A DNA stretch of 64,000 bases, from contig NZ_JARVWP010000021.1 of the NCBI RefSeq assembly GCF_029846235.1, positions 87,634-151,633 of the forward strand, read 5' to 3'. A model generated the notes under the pieces. The model was not told the DNA's origin and made no database searches. It saw only the letters and a program-made list of their open reading frames with translations. The stretch comes from Bradyrhizobium sp. CER78. Its GTDB lineage: Bacteria > Pseudomonadota > Alphaproteobacteria > Rhizobiales > Xanthobacteraceae. This document shows positions 8,718 through 16,671 of this stretch, piece after piece (the first letter of the stretch is position 1; every line of letters starts with the position of its first letter). The position numbers and the translations under genes are program-made.

Positions 8718-9335
8718 ATGAAGCTCTATCACTTCGCGCTCTCCGGCCACGCGCACCGCGCGCGCCTGTTCATCTCCCTGCTCGGAATTCCGCACGAACT
8801 GGTCGACGTCGACCTCGGGTCCGCTGCGCAGAAGACGCCGGAATTCCTCGCGCTCAATCCGTTCGGCCAGGTGCCGGTGCTCGACGATGGCGGCACCATC
8901 ATTCCCGACTCCAACGCGATCCTGGTCTATCTCGCGACCAAGCTCGGCCGCACCGACTGGCTGCCGCAGGATGCGAAGGGCGCTGCCGCCGTGCAGCGCT
9001 GGCTGTCGGTTGCCGCCGGCGATCTCGCGTTCGGACCCGCCGCGGCGCGACTCGTCACCGTGTTCGGCGCCAAGTTCAATCCGGAAGACGTGATCGCCCG
9101 CGCGCATATGATGCTGAAGCGGCTCGAAGCTCATCTTGCCGATCGCGATTGGCTGGTCGGTGCGCAGCCGACGATCGCCGATGTGGCGCTCTACAGCTAT
9201 CTGTCGAGCGCGCCCGAGGGCAACGTCGATCTCTCCGGCTATGCGCGCGTCAACGCGTTCCTGCGCCGGATCGAGGCATTGCCGGGCTTCGTGCCCTTCG
9301 CCAAGACCCCGGTCGGTCTGGCTGCGGCTGCGTGA
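8718..9335 (+). CDS. Glutathione S-transferase
   Basis: This 205-residue protein has an N-terminal thioredoxin-fold GSH-binding domain (MKLYHFALSGHAHRARLF; NPFGQVPVLDDGG with the cis-Pro; PDSNAILVYLA with the Glu/Asp-Ser site as DS) and a C-terminal helical domain. AGGAA precedes ATG 8718. It starts 130 bases after the Rieske gene and lies about 60 bases before the reductase fusion, so the three are probably cotranscribed. In such catabolic clusters GSTs remove reactive intermediates or isomerise them; the actual substrate is not shown by sequence. Confidence 0.9.
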   Translation: MKLYHFALSGHAHRARLFISLLGIPHELVDVDLGSAAQKTPEFLALNPFGQVPVLDDGGTIIPDSNAILVYLATKLGRTDWLPQDAKGAAAVQRWLSVAAGDLAFGPAAARLVTVFGAKFNPEDVIARAHMMLKRLEAHLADRDWLVGAQPTIADVALYSYLSSAPEGNVDLSGYARVNAFLRRIEALPGFVPFAKTPVGLAAAA

Positions 9336-9396
9336 TGTGCTGATCGGGCGTGCCCGCGGGCACGCCCGTCCAATCCCGAGAAGGGAGGGCGACGAG

Positions 9397-11472
9397 ATGA
9401 GCGACAGGCGAACCAAGAGCAAGCTGTCGGCCTGGCATGCCGGCGAAAGGGCGATGCAGCAGCGGGCCGGCGTCGCCGAGAAGATGGAGGCCGTCGGCCA
9501 GCGCGCGGTGCGCGACTTCATGCCCGACCAGCATCGCGACTTCTTCGCGCAGATTCCCTTCATCGTGGTCGGCAGCGTCGACGGCAGCGGCGACGCATGG
9601 GCCTCATTGCTGGCCGGCCGGCCCGGCTTCATCTCATCGCCGACACCGCGCAGTCTCGAGATCGATGCGCGGCCCGACGTCAGCGATCCCGTCAGCGACG
9701 GCATGCGCGAGGACGACGCCATCGCATTGCTGGGCATAGAATTGCACACGCGGCGCCGCAACCGTGCCAACGGGCTGCTCCGCGCATCGTCGGGCAAGGC
9801 GCTCAGCTTCGAGCTCGATCAGAGCTTTGGCAACTGCCCGCAGTACATCCAGCTCCGCGACTTCGCCTTCGTGCGCGAGCCGGATCAGCCGTTCAGCGGA
9901 GCGATCGAGACGAGCACGACGCTCGATCAGGGCGCGCGCGAGATGATCGCGGCGGCGGACACGTTCTTCGTGGCGTCCTATGCCGAGCGCGAGGACCGCC
10001 GTCAGGTCGACGTGTCGCATCGCGGCGGCAGAGCGGGCTTCGTTCGCGTCGCCGCCGACGGCACGCTGACGATCCCGGATTTCGCCGGCAATCTGTTCTT
10101 CAACACGCTCGGCAACATCCTGATCAACGGCAAGGCCGGGCTGGCGTTTGTCGATTTCGAAACCGGCGACATGCTGCAACTGACCGGTGACGCCGAGGTG
10201 ATCCTGGACTCGCCGGAGATCGCGGCGTTTCAGGGCGCCGAACGGCTCTGGAGCTTTCGCGCCCGTCGCGTGGTGCGCAGGCGCGGCGCGCTGCCGCTGC
10301 GCTGGGCGTTCCGGGCCGAGGGCTGGTCGCCGAATGCGCTGATGACCAGCGACTGGACGCAGGCCGCAGATCGCATTCGGGCAACCAAGCTTGCGACGCA
10401 GTGGCGTCCGTTCAAGGTCACCAAGATCGTTGACGAGAGCCGCTCGATCCGCTCGTTTCATCTGCTGCCGGATGACGGCGCGGGGCGGCTGCCGCACCGG
10501 GCGGGACAGCACCTGCCGATCCGCATCGCGCTCCCCGGCGCCGACAAGCCGATCATTCGCACCTACACGCTGTCGGTCGCGCCGTCGGATGGCATGTATC
10601 GCATCAGCGTGAAGCGTGACGGCGCGGTGTCGCAGCATCTGCATGGCCACATCCGTGTCGGCGACATCATCGAGGCGCGTGCGCCGGGCGGCGGCTTCAC
10701 CATCGATGCGCGCGAGAAGCGGCCCGCAGTGCTGCTCGCCGGTGGTGTCGGCATCACGCCGCTGCTCGCGATGCTGCGCCATGTGGTTTATGAGGGGCTG
10801 CGTACCCGCGGCATCCGGCCGACCTTCCTGCTCCAGGCCGCGCGTACGAAGGCGGACCGCGCGTTCGGCGACGAATTGCAGCAACTGGCTGAGGCCGCAG
10901 GCGGCGCAGTCCGGATCATTCGCGTGCTGAGTGACGTCGCTGGCGCCGAGCAGGGCACCGACTACGACGCCTCGGGACGGATCGACATGGCGCTGCTGTC
11001 GCGCGTCCTGCCGTTCAACGACTACGATTTCTATCTGTGCGGCCCGCCGCAGTTCACCCAATCGCTCTATGATGCCCTGCGCGGCTACAACATTGCCGAT
11101 AACAGGATTCACGCCGAAGCCTTCGGGCCATCGTCGCTGGCGAGGAAGCCCGACGCCGTCAGCGCGGCGCCGCCGCGCCGGCCGCCCGCGACCGCGCCGG
11201 TCCCGGTCGCTTTCACCGTGTCCCTGAAGGAAGCGCGCTGGACGCCGGAATCCGGCACGTTGCTCGAGTTGGCCGAAGCGCGCGGCCTCAGTCCTGTGTT
11301 CAGTTGCCGGGAAGGCAATTGCGGAAGCTGCCGAACCAGATTGCAGGCGGGGTCTGTCACTTATGTGAAGGAGCCGACCGCCGAGGTGGCTGATGACGAG
11401 GTCCTGATCTGCTGCGCCGTGCCGGCAAAGCCGGAGGCGGAAGGCGACGACCGGATCCAGCTTGATCTCTGA
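9397..11472 (+). CDS. Fused FMN-binding / ferredoxin reductase / [2Fe-2S] ferredoxin protein
   Basis: This 691-residue protein has three parts. Residues ~30-330 form a pyridoxamine-phosphate-oxidase-like FMN split barrel. Residues ~340-600 form an FNR-type reductase with FAD motif RTYTLS (about 388) and NAD-site motif GGVGITPLLAM (about 448). Residues ~605-691 form a plant-type [2Fe-2S] ferredoxin with CREGNCGSC (about 636-644) and the last Cys in LICCAVP (about 670). GGGAGG lies 8 bases before ATG 9397. It probably moves electrons from NAD(P)H to the neighbouring Rieske protein or to an unseen partner; the exact acceptor is inferred. Confidence 0.9.
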   Translation: MSDRRTKSKLSAWHAGERAMQQRAGVAEKMEAVGQRAVRDFMPDQHRDFFAQIPFIVVGSVDGSGDAWASLLAGRPGFISSPTPRSLEIDARPDVSDPVSDGMREDDAIALLGIELHTRRRNRANGLLRASSGKALSFELDQSFGNCPQYIQLRDFAFVREPDQPFSGAIETSTTLDQGAREMIAAADTFFVASYAEREDRRQVDVSHRGGRAGFVRVAADGTLTIPDFAGNLFFNTLGNILINGKAGLAFVDFETGDMLQLTGDAEVILDSPEIAAFQGAERLWSFRARRVVRRRGALPLRWAFRAEGWSPNALMTSDWTQAADRIRATKLATQWRPFKVTKIVDESRSIRSFHLLPDDGAGRLPHRAGQHLPIRIALPGADKPIIRTYTLSVAPSDGMYRISVKRDGAVSQHLHGHIRVGDIIEARAPGGGFTIDAREKRPAVLLAGGVGITPLLAMLRHVVYEGLRTRGIRPTFLLQAARTKADRAFGDELQQLAEAAGGAVRIIRVLSDVAGAEQGTDYDASGRIDMALLSRVLPFNDYDFYLCGPPQFTQSLYDALRGYNIADNRIHAEAFGPSSLARKPDAVSAAPPRRPPATAPVPVAFTVSLKEARWTPESGTLLELAEARGLSPVFSCREGNCGSCRTRLQAGSVTYVKEPTAEVADDEVLICCAVPAKPEAEGDDRIQLDL

Positions 11473-11496
11473 TCGCTGAGCCCGTGCGGCGCCTGA

Positions 11497-11853
11497 TCAA
11501 CCCATGCTGCCGGGCATGAAGCAGCGCGGCCTCGGGTGACCATTCAGGTAATACGGCCAGACCACGGTGTGGCCGGCGCGATTGGGGCCGGTGACGACGG
11601 CCTCGTCGGGAACGTCGACCCACTCGCCCTCGAGGCGCACGCGGTAGTGGCCGTCCTTGGTGTCCCAATCGGCGTCGTCGACGCGCGTCGCGTCGGTGCC
11701 GTCGCAGCAGGGTCCCTTGCCGCTGTGCAGGCTCTCATACCAGCCGTTGAGTTCGGGATGCTGATGATCGTGGGCCCGGGCCGGACCGATCGCCGGCATC
11801 GGCAGCAGGACGGTGAGTACAGTAAGCGTCATACGCCAAAACGATCTGTTCAT
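11497..11853 (-). CDS. Small exported hypothetical protein
   Basis: This 118-residue protein has a signal peptide (hydrophobic LTVLTVLLPMPAIGPARA, cleavage after ARA) and a His-rich start to the mature chain (HDHQHPE). It has a CCDGTDATRVDDADW segment and a late RPRCFMPG Cys. The His and CC residues suggest a metal or disulfide role, but I know no function. Similar short proteins are common in Bradyrhizobium by recall. It is convergent with the reductase fusion, and an AT-rich tract with a palindrome lies upstream. Confidence 0.7.
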   Translation of the reverse strand: MNRSFWRMTLTVLTVLLPMPAIGPARAHDHQHPELNGWYESLHSGKGPCCDGTDATRVDDADWDTKDGHYRVRLEGEWVDVPDEAVVTGPNRAGHTVVWPYYLNGHPRPRCFMPGSMG

Positions 11854-11922
11854 CTGGTTCCCAGTTCCGGAAGCCCGTGTCTGCCAATCCGGAAATGGTC
11901 ACAGAGTTCATTTCATCAATAG

Positions 11923-11936
11923 ATGATATTTATCAT
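11923..11936. promoter_or_regulatory. AT-rich palindrome, possible operator
   Basis: ATGATA-TT-TATCAT is a perfect 14-base palindrome in an unusually AT-rich stretch (about 11915-11950), 70 bases upstream of the exported protein gene 11497-11853 and just past the 3' end of the TetR gene. It could be a regulator site for the leftward gene. No regulator can be linked to it. Confidence 0.35.
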
Positions 11937-11993
11937 ATAAATCACATTCATGAGAGGCACAGCGGGCGCGGGGGGAACGCAGTGCTGACAAGG

Positions 11994-12569
11994 TCAGGCG
12001 AGCAGGCCCATTACCTGCTCGATCACGGCCTTCACCTGCTTCGAATCCGGCGTCTGGTGCGCGAGCGCCATCAGCCCCGCATGCACCACCATCACCGTGT
12101 GCGCGGTGATGTCGGGATCGAAGCCCTTCTTGAACTGCGCGCGGTCGGCGCGCAGCCGCGTGCGCAGCAGCTCTTCGAGCCGCCGGTTGTAGCGCTCGAT
12201 GCTCTTGCGGAGCGCGGCCTGATCGAGCGAGCCGTCGGTCGCCGAATTGATCGACAGGCAGCCGCGCTGTCCCTTCTCACCCGAGCAATAGGGGATGAAG
12301 CCGGTCAGCCACTGCCTGATCGCCTCGCGGGCCGGCCCCGGCTGCGCCAGGGTGCGCTCGGCCCAGCCGAGGATGCCGTCGTGATAGCGGTCCAGCACGC
12401 GCAGGAACAGGGCGTGCTTGTCGCCGAACGCCGCGTAAAGGCTCGGCTTCGCGATCCCGCTCGCGGCCGTGATCTCGTCGAGCGAGGTCGCCTGAAACCC
12501 CTTCTGCCAGAATACCTGACGGGCGATTTCCAGGACGTCGTCCGGATCGAAGCTGCGCGGCCTTGCCAT
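11994..12569 (-). CDS. TetR-family transcriptional regulator
   Basis: This 191-residue protein has an N-terminal TetR HTH (residues 9-55: VLEIARQVFWQKGFQATSL, then GIAKPSLYAAFGDKHALF) and a helical ligand-binding C-terminal domain with GCLSINS in the AcrR/TetR_C-type region. It is divergent from the MDR oxidoreductase at 12695, and a perfect 24-base palindrome lies between them. It most likely represses that gene and itself. The inducer is unknown. Confidence 0.92.
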   Translation of the reverse strand: MARPRSFDPDDVLEIARQVFWQKGFQATSLDEITAASGIAKPSLYAAFGDKHALFLRVLDRYHDGILGWAERTLAQPGPAREAIRQWLTGFIPYCSGEKGQRGCLSINSATDGSLDQAALRKSIERYNRRLEELLRTRLRADRAQFKKGFDPDITAHTVMVVHAGLMALAHQTPDSKQVKAVIEQVMGLLA

Positions 12570-12651
12570 GGCGCTGTTTTATGTACTCTCGCGTCCGATG
12601 TGAAGCCTTCACCTTGCTGTGAAGTAATCTCCAGTCATTGACGCCGCCTTG

Positions 12652-12675
12652 ATTCTGTACCTATAAGTACAGAAT
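12652..12675. promoter_or_regulatory. TetR operator candidate
   Basis: Perfect inverted repeat ATTCTGTAC-N6-GTACAGAAT in the region between the divergent TetR gene (start 12569) and MDR gene (start 12695). It lies 20 bases before the MDR start, where a bound repressor would block transcription. The arm and spacer length fit a TetR dimer site. Binding is inferred from position and symmetry. Confidence 0.75.
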
Positions 12676-12694
12676 AAAATCGGGAGATGATGCC

Positions 12695-13678
12695 ATGAAG
12701 GCGGTTCAGGTTGTTGCGTTCGGACGTCCGGCGGAGGTGGTGAAGCTCAACGAGGTGCCTGATGTCGGCAGCCCCGGGCCGAACGAAGTGGTGGTCGCGG
12801 TCGAGGCCGCGCCGATCAACAACTCGGACTTCATGATCATGGCCGGACGCTACGGCTATCTGCCGACGCCGCCGGCGACGCTCGGGATCGAGGGCGTCGG
12901 GCGCGTCATCGCCGCGGGGGCGCAGGTCAAGAACCTCAGGGAAGGTGACCGCACGCTCGTTCCGTTCATGATCCCGACCTGGACCGAACGGCTCAAGTTC
13001 GCGCCGTCCTGGCAGCGTCCGTTGCCAGAGACTGCCGACATCCGGCAGCTGTCGATGATCGCGGTCAATCCGGCGACCGCTTATCTGCTGCTGACCGATT
13101 TCGTCAAAATCCCACGCGGCGGCTGGGTGATCCAGAACGGCGCCAATTCGGCGACGGCGCGCGCGGTGATCGCCATCGCTAGGTCGCTTGGCCTCAAGAC
13201 GGTCAACATCGTCCGCCGCGAGGAGGTCGTGAATGAGGTCAAGGCGGTCGGCGGCGATATCGTGCTGGTCGACGGGCCGGATCTCGCCAAACGCGTCGCC
13301 AAGGAGACCGGCAAGGCGCCGATCCAGCTCGCGCTCGACGTCGTCGGCGGCTCGTCGGCCTTGAACCTGATGAACTGCCTGGCGCCGAAGGGTGTCCTCG
13401 TCATTTACAGCGCGATGAGCGGACAGCCGTTCTCCGGCTCGGCCTTGAGCGTGATCTTCAACGAGGTGTCGGTGCGCGGCTTCTGGCTCGCCCATTGGAG
13501 CAAGACCGCAACCGATGACGCGATGGCCACGATGTACGACCATCTCGTGCCGATGGTCGCCTCGGGGGCGATCAGCGCGCCGGTGGTCGGGTCCTATCGC
13601 CTGGAGGATTTTTCGCAGGCGATCGCGCAGGCGTCGGCATTCAAGGGCAAGGTCATCTTCACGCCGAACCAGGCCTGA
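12695..13678 (+). CDS. MDR-family oxidoreductase, enoyl-CoA-reductase-like
   Basis: This 327-residue medium-chain dehydrogenase/reductase has an N-terminal GroES-like domain (PINNSDFMIMAGRYG, GIEGVGRV) and a Rossmann domain (GGWVIQNGANSATARAVIAIA). The zinc-ligand cysteines of alcohol dehydrogenases are absent, and the NNSD segment resembles trans-2-enoyl-CoA reductase (MECR/ETR) and quinone oxidoreductases. It therefore probably reduces an enone, enoyl-CoA or quinone with NADPH. CGGGAGATGATGCC before the ATG gives a good ribosome binding site. Expression is probably set by the divergent TetR regulator. Confidence 0.86.
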   Translation: MKAVQVVAFGRPAEVVKLNEVPDVGSPGPNEVVVAVEAAPINNSDFMIMAGRYGYLPTPPATLGIEGVGRVIAAGAQVKNLREGDRTLVPFMIPTWTERLKFAPSWQRPLPETADIRQLSMIAVNPATAYLLLTDFVKIPRGGWVIQNGANSATARAVIAIARSLGLKTVNIVRREEVVNEVKAVGGDIVLVDGPDLAKRVAKETGKAPIQLALDVVGGSSALNLMNCLAPKGVLVIYSAMSGQPFSGSALSVIFNEVSVRGFWLAHWSKTATDDAMATMYDHLVPMVASGAISAPVVGSYRLEDFSQAIAQASAFKGKVIFTPNQA

Positions 13679-13684
13679 TCGAAC

Positions 13685-14452
13685 TCACGCGTGCTTGCCC
13701 GCGCGTTGCGGCAGGATGAAGACCAGAGCCGCGATCGCTGCGGCGAGAGCAACGGATGCGGTGTAGCGGCTGAGCGCGAGGCCGCCGTGATCCAGCGGCT
13801 TGTCGAGGAAATCGCCGACGGTCGCGCCAAGCGGCCGGGTCAGGACGAACGCGATCCAGAACAGCACCGTGTGCGACACCCGGGTCCAGAGATAGGCCGC
13901 GGCGACGATGGCGATGCCGGCGGCGAACACGATGGCGCCGCCGCCATAGCCGAGGCCGGTAGAGTCGGCCATCCAGTCGCCGAGCGCGGTGCCCAGCGTC
14001 TGCGAGAACAGGATCGTGATCCAGTAGAAGGTTTCGGCCGCCTTGTTGTCGATCGATGCGATCGAGACCGTTCCCATGGTGCGATACCATGCAGCGAGGG
14101 ATGCAACGAGCAGTGCGGCGAGCAGCGACGAGCCGCCGAGATATCCGATCCCGAGCGAGCGGTCGACGAAATCGGCAAAGGTCGTGCCGACCGTCGTGGT
14201 CGTGATGATGACAGTCCAGTAGAGCAGCGGATGAAAGCGCCTTGCCGCCATCTGTGCTGAGACGGCAGCAACGAAGATGACCGCGAAGATCGCGGTGCCG
14301 ACGAGATAGCCGAGATTCATCGACATCGTGACCGCGTCGCCGCCGGTCTCGCCGAGCGTCGTGGCGAGAATCTTGATGATCCAGAAGCCGAGCGTGACGG
14401 CGGGAACCTTGCCCGCGCGGTCCTCGGTGGCGTTGTCGAGCAGCATATCCAT
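13685..14452 (-). CDS. COG4705-type membrane protein
   Basis: This 255-residue integral membrane protein has about eight helices and an internally repetitive pattern: FWIIKILATTLGETGGD, WTVIITTTTVGTTFADF, WITILFSQTLGTALGDW and WIAFVLTRPLGATVGDF. These are four related W/F-I-x-T-x-G-D segments. This is the uncharacterised COG4705 family. It is a paralog of the product of 14990-15775 and lies last in a three-gene leftward group. The regular T/G/D motifs suggest a channel or transport role, but function is unknown. The end is within 10 bases of the convergent MDR gene stop. Confidence 0.82.
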   Translation of the reverse strand: MDMLLDNATEDRAGKVPAVTLGFWIIKILATTLGETGGDAVTMSMNLGYLVGTAIFAVIFVAAVSAQMAARRFHPLLYWTVIITTTTVGTTFADFVDRSLGIGYLGGSSLLAALLVASLAAWYRTMGTVSIASIDNKAAETFYWITILFSQTLGTALGDWMADSTGLGYGGGAIVFAAGIAIVAAAYLWTRVSHTVLFWIAFVLTRPLGATVGDFLDKPLDHGGLALSRYTASVALAAAIAALVFILPQRAGKHA

Positions 14453-14490
14453 GGGGTGGTCACTCCAAGATTCGTCACTTCAAGAGACAT

Positions 14491-14514
14491 CGCCGGCGGA
14501 CGATACCGCCGGCG
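14491..14514. other. Intercistronic stem-loop
   Basis: Arms CGCCGGCGG and CCGCCGGCG with a 6-base loop, in the 87-base gap between the small exported protein gene (14540-14938) and the last COG4705 gene of the leftward group. No T-run follows on the minus strand, so it is more likely an RNA-stability or processing hairpin than a terminator. Confidence 0.5.
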
Positions 14515-14539
14515 GGTGGTCGAATGATGGACGGAGAGA

Positions 14540-14938
14540 TCAGGCCTTCATCGAGTCCATGATCGAGAGCAATTCGGCGAGCGCCTTCTTGCATTTGGCG
14601 GCGTCCGGATTGGTCTCACGCACCGCCTCGAGCGCACGATCGATCGCCTTGTCGACCGTGTGCCAGTCCGCGGCCGCGCGCGGCTTCAAACCGGCTTCCG
14701 CCTCGTCCCATTTGGTCTCGAGATCCTTGATCCGCGTCTTGGCGCCGGCGAGGTCATTCTTGTCGACCATTTCAGCGACGTCGGCAGCGATGCTGCGGAA
14801 CGGCGCGAGATCGCCGAGTTTGGATGCGGCCGCTTGCGCGCGCGGCAGCAGGGTCAGGCCTCCGCTCGCATGCGGGAATGGTGAAGTCACCACGAGAGCG
14901 TGGATTGCGGCAAGTGCGAGTATCGTTCTGTTCATCAT
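14540..14938 (-). CDS. Small exported helical protein
   Basis: This 132-residue protein has a signal peptide (MNRTILALAAIHALVV..., cleavage near AQAA about residue 37) and a mature helical part rich in Lys, Asp and Ala: AADVAEMVDKNDLAGAKTRI, ELLSIMDSMKA. I do not recognise it; its helical-bundle look is like small periplasmic ligand or metal-binding proteins. It is sandwiched between two COG4705 paralogs on the same strand, with GGAGAACC as the ribosome binding site, so it is probably part of the same function. Confidence 0.75.
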   Translation of the reverse strand: MMNRTILALAAIHALVVTSPFPHASGGLTLLPRAQAAASKLGDLAPFRSIAADVAEMVDKNDLAGAKTRIKDLETKWDEAEAGLKPRAAADWHTVDKAIDRALEAVRETNPDAAKCKKALAELLSIMDSMKA

Positions 14939-14989
14939 GGTTCTCCTGTTGGGGGGGCTTCGGCCGGCGTCCTCTTGGACGCGACCTAT

Positions 14990-15775
14990 TCATGCGCCGG
15001 GCGATGCTTCGGGGTTTTGTTCGCTGCCGCCTTCGAACGACAGCCAGCCGACCAGCGCGATGATCACTGCGAGGAAGGCGAGGCTGGTGTAGATCGTGCC
15101 GAAGCCGAGGCCGCCATAGTCGCGGGATTGCGACAGCATGTCGCTGAACGAGGCGCCGAGCGGCCGGGTCAGGATGTAGGCAATCCAGAACGCCAGCACC
15201 TCGTTGGCGCCGAGCGCGTAGGCCGCAGTGACGCCTGCGATCAGCGCCATGAACACCAGGACGCCGACGTTGAAGCCGAGGCCCAGCGCTTCGGTGGCAA
15301 GATCGCCCGCCGCCGTGCCGAGCGCGAATGTGAAGAGGATCGCGGCCCAGTAGAACAATTCGCGCCGCGTGGTCACGATGCTGTGGATCGACAGCGTCCG
15401 CTCGAGCGCGAACCAGATTGCGAAGGTCGCGGCCAGCGCGATCGCAAAGACGGCCGTGCTGACGTAGAGGCTGATCTCGAGCTTGTCGGTCAGCACATCG
15501 GTGATCTGAGTGCCGACGATGCTGACCAGCACGACCGTCAGCCAATAGATCCATGGCACGTAACGGTCCCTTCGCAGCTGGAGAGCCAGCACGGCCGCAA
15601 GCAGCCCGGCCATGATCAGGCCGGTCACGCTTGTTCCGAGGCCGACATGGACGGCGAGATAGTCGGCGCCGGTCTCGCCGACCGTGGTCGACATGATCTT
15701 GATCAGCCAGAAGACGAGGGTGACTTCGGGCACCTTGTTCAGCATGCTGCGGCCGAGGCGTCGGGTAACCTGCAC
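14990..15775 (-). CDS. COG4705-type membrane protein, paralog
   Basis: This 261-residue paralog of the product of 13685-14452 has the same four repeated segments (FWLIKIMSTTVGETGAD, WLTVVLVSIVGTQITDV, WAAILFTFALGTAAGDL, WIAYILTRPLGASFSDM). It is the first gene of the leftward group and divergent from the two-component system at 16009. Two tandem-repeat boxes lie in the divergent region, so the response regulator probably controls it. The family has no established biochemical role that I know. Confidence 0.83.
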   Translation of the reverse strand: MQVTRRLGRSMLNKVPEVTLVFWLIKIMSTTVGETGADYLAVHVGLGTSVTGLIMAGLLAAVLALQLRRDRYVPWIYWLTVVLVSIVGTQITDVLTDKLEISLYVSTAVFAIALAATFAIWFALERTLSIHSIVTTRRELFYWAAILFTFALGTAAGDLATEALGLGFNVGVLVFMALIAGVTAAYALGANEVLAFWIAYILTRPLGASFSDMLSQSRDYGGLGFGTIYTSLAFLAVIIALVGWLSFEGGSEQNPEASPGA

Positions 15776-15843
15776 GGTGGTGAACTCCGCTGTGAGATCG
15801 CCGGCGGTTCCGCCGGGTTCGACACGGAGCGTGCCCTGCGAGA

Positions 15844-15860
15844 CTTAGCTCCGGCTTAGC
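15844..15860 (+). promoter_or_regulatory. OmpR/PmrA-type tandem box 1
   Basis: Direct repeat CTTAGC-TCCGG-CTTAGC with an 11-base period, the spacing of OmpR-family boxes such as the PmrA box (TTAA-type hexamers with 5-base spacers). It lies between the COG4705 gene (start 15775) and the response regulator gene (start 16009). A second box in opposite orientation follows at 15896. Confidence 0.65.
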
Positions 15861-15895
15861 CGGGCTGAGTGGCCGCCACGCAGGCGCCGGAAGCC

Positions 15896-15912
15896 CTAAG
15901 TTCCGGCTAAGT
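15896..15912 (-). promoter_or_regulatory. OmpR/PmrA-type tandem box 2
   Basis: CTAAGT-TCCGG-CTAAGT on the plus strand, read as ACTTAG-CCGGA-ACTTAG on the minus strand. Both boxes share CTTAG repeated at 11 bases, in opposite orientations, 35 bases apart. This fits one response regulator acting on both divergent promoters. Assignment to the regulator at 16009 is inferred. Confidence 0.65.
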
Positions 15913-16008
15913 CGAAGCTGATATGATCGCGCTTGTGTCGCGCGTTGAGCGATGCGACGCAGTTTCGCCGGGTCACCCCCGGTGTGGATCGGGATGGATT
16001 GCCAGGCG

Positions 16009-16671
16009 ATGCGTGTGCTCTTGGTCGAAGACGACAGGATGATCGGCGCCGCCGTCGTCGAGGCGTTGCGGGATGCCGCCTATGCCGTCGACTGGGTGCG
16101 CGATGGCGATCTCGCCATCGAGGCCAGCCGCAGCGAGACCTACGACATCGCGCTGCTCGATCTCGGACTGCCATTGACCGATGGCCTCGACGTCCTCAAG
16201 GCGATCCGCGCGACCTCCATGCGCCTTCCCGTCATCATTCTCACCGCGCGCGACGCGCTGAACGATCGCATCCAGGGGCTCGATCTCGGCGCCGACGACT
16301 ACCTGGTCAAGCCGTTCGAGATCGCGGAATTGCTGGCGCGCATGCGGGCGGTGCTGCGGCGCGAGGGCAGCGGGGCGCCGCCGGTGCTGACCAACGGCGA
16401 GCTTCACCTCGACCCGGCGACGCGGGAAGCGGACTTCTGCGGCGAAAAAGCCGTGCTCAGCGCGCGCGAGTTCGCTCTGCTTCAGGCGCTGTTGAATCGC
16501 CCGGGAACGATCCTGTCCCGCGCCGAGCTTGAGCGCCAGATCTATGGCTGGAGCGAGGAGGTCGAGAGCAACGCCGTCGAATTCCTGATCCACGCGGTGC
16601 GCAGAAAGCTCGGCGCCGGCGCGATCAGGAACGTGCGCGGCGTCGGATGGATGGTGGATCGTTCGAGATGA
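16009..16671 (+). CDS. OmpR-family response regulator
   Basis: This 220-residue protein has a receiver domain (acidic EDD at residues 8-10, phosphoacceptor Asp in DIALLDLGLP about residue 51, Lys in DDYLVKPFE) and a C-terminal winged helix (LSAREFALLQALLNRPG, VEFLIHAVRRKLG, IRNVRGVGWM). It is close to the QseB/PmrA/TctD group. The start could also be ATG 15994. Its stop overlaps the start of the kinase gene as ATGA. The two CTTAG boxes upstream suggest autoregulation and control of the divergent COG4705 gene. Confidence 0.93.
   Translation: MRVLLVEDDRMIGAAVVEALRDAAYAVDWVRDGDLAIEASRSETYDIALLDLGLPLTDGLDVLKAIRATSMRLPVIILTARDALNDRIQGLDLGADDYLVKPFEIAELLARMRAVLRREGSGAPPVLTNGELHLDPATREADFCGEKAVLSAREFALLQALLNRPGTILSRAELERQIYGWSEEVESNAVEFLIHAVRRKLGAGAIRNVRGVGWMVDRSR

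Noticed and set aside
9634..11112. Leftward open frame of 492 codons
   Set aside because: Antisense to the reductase fusion; composition typical of shadows.
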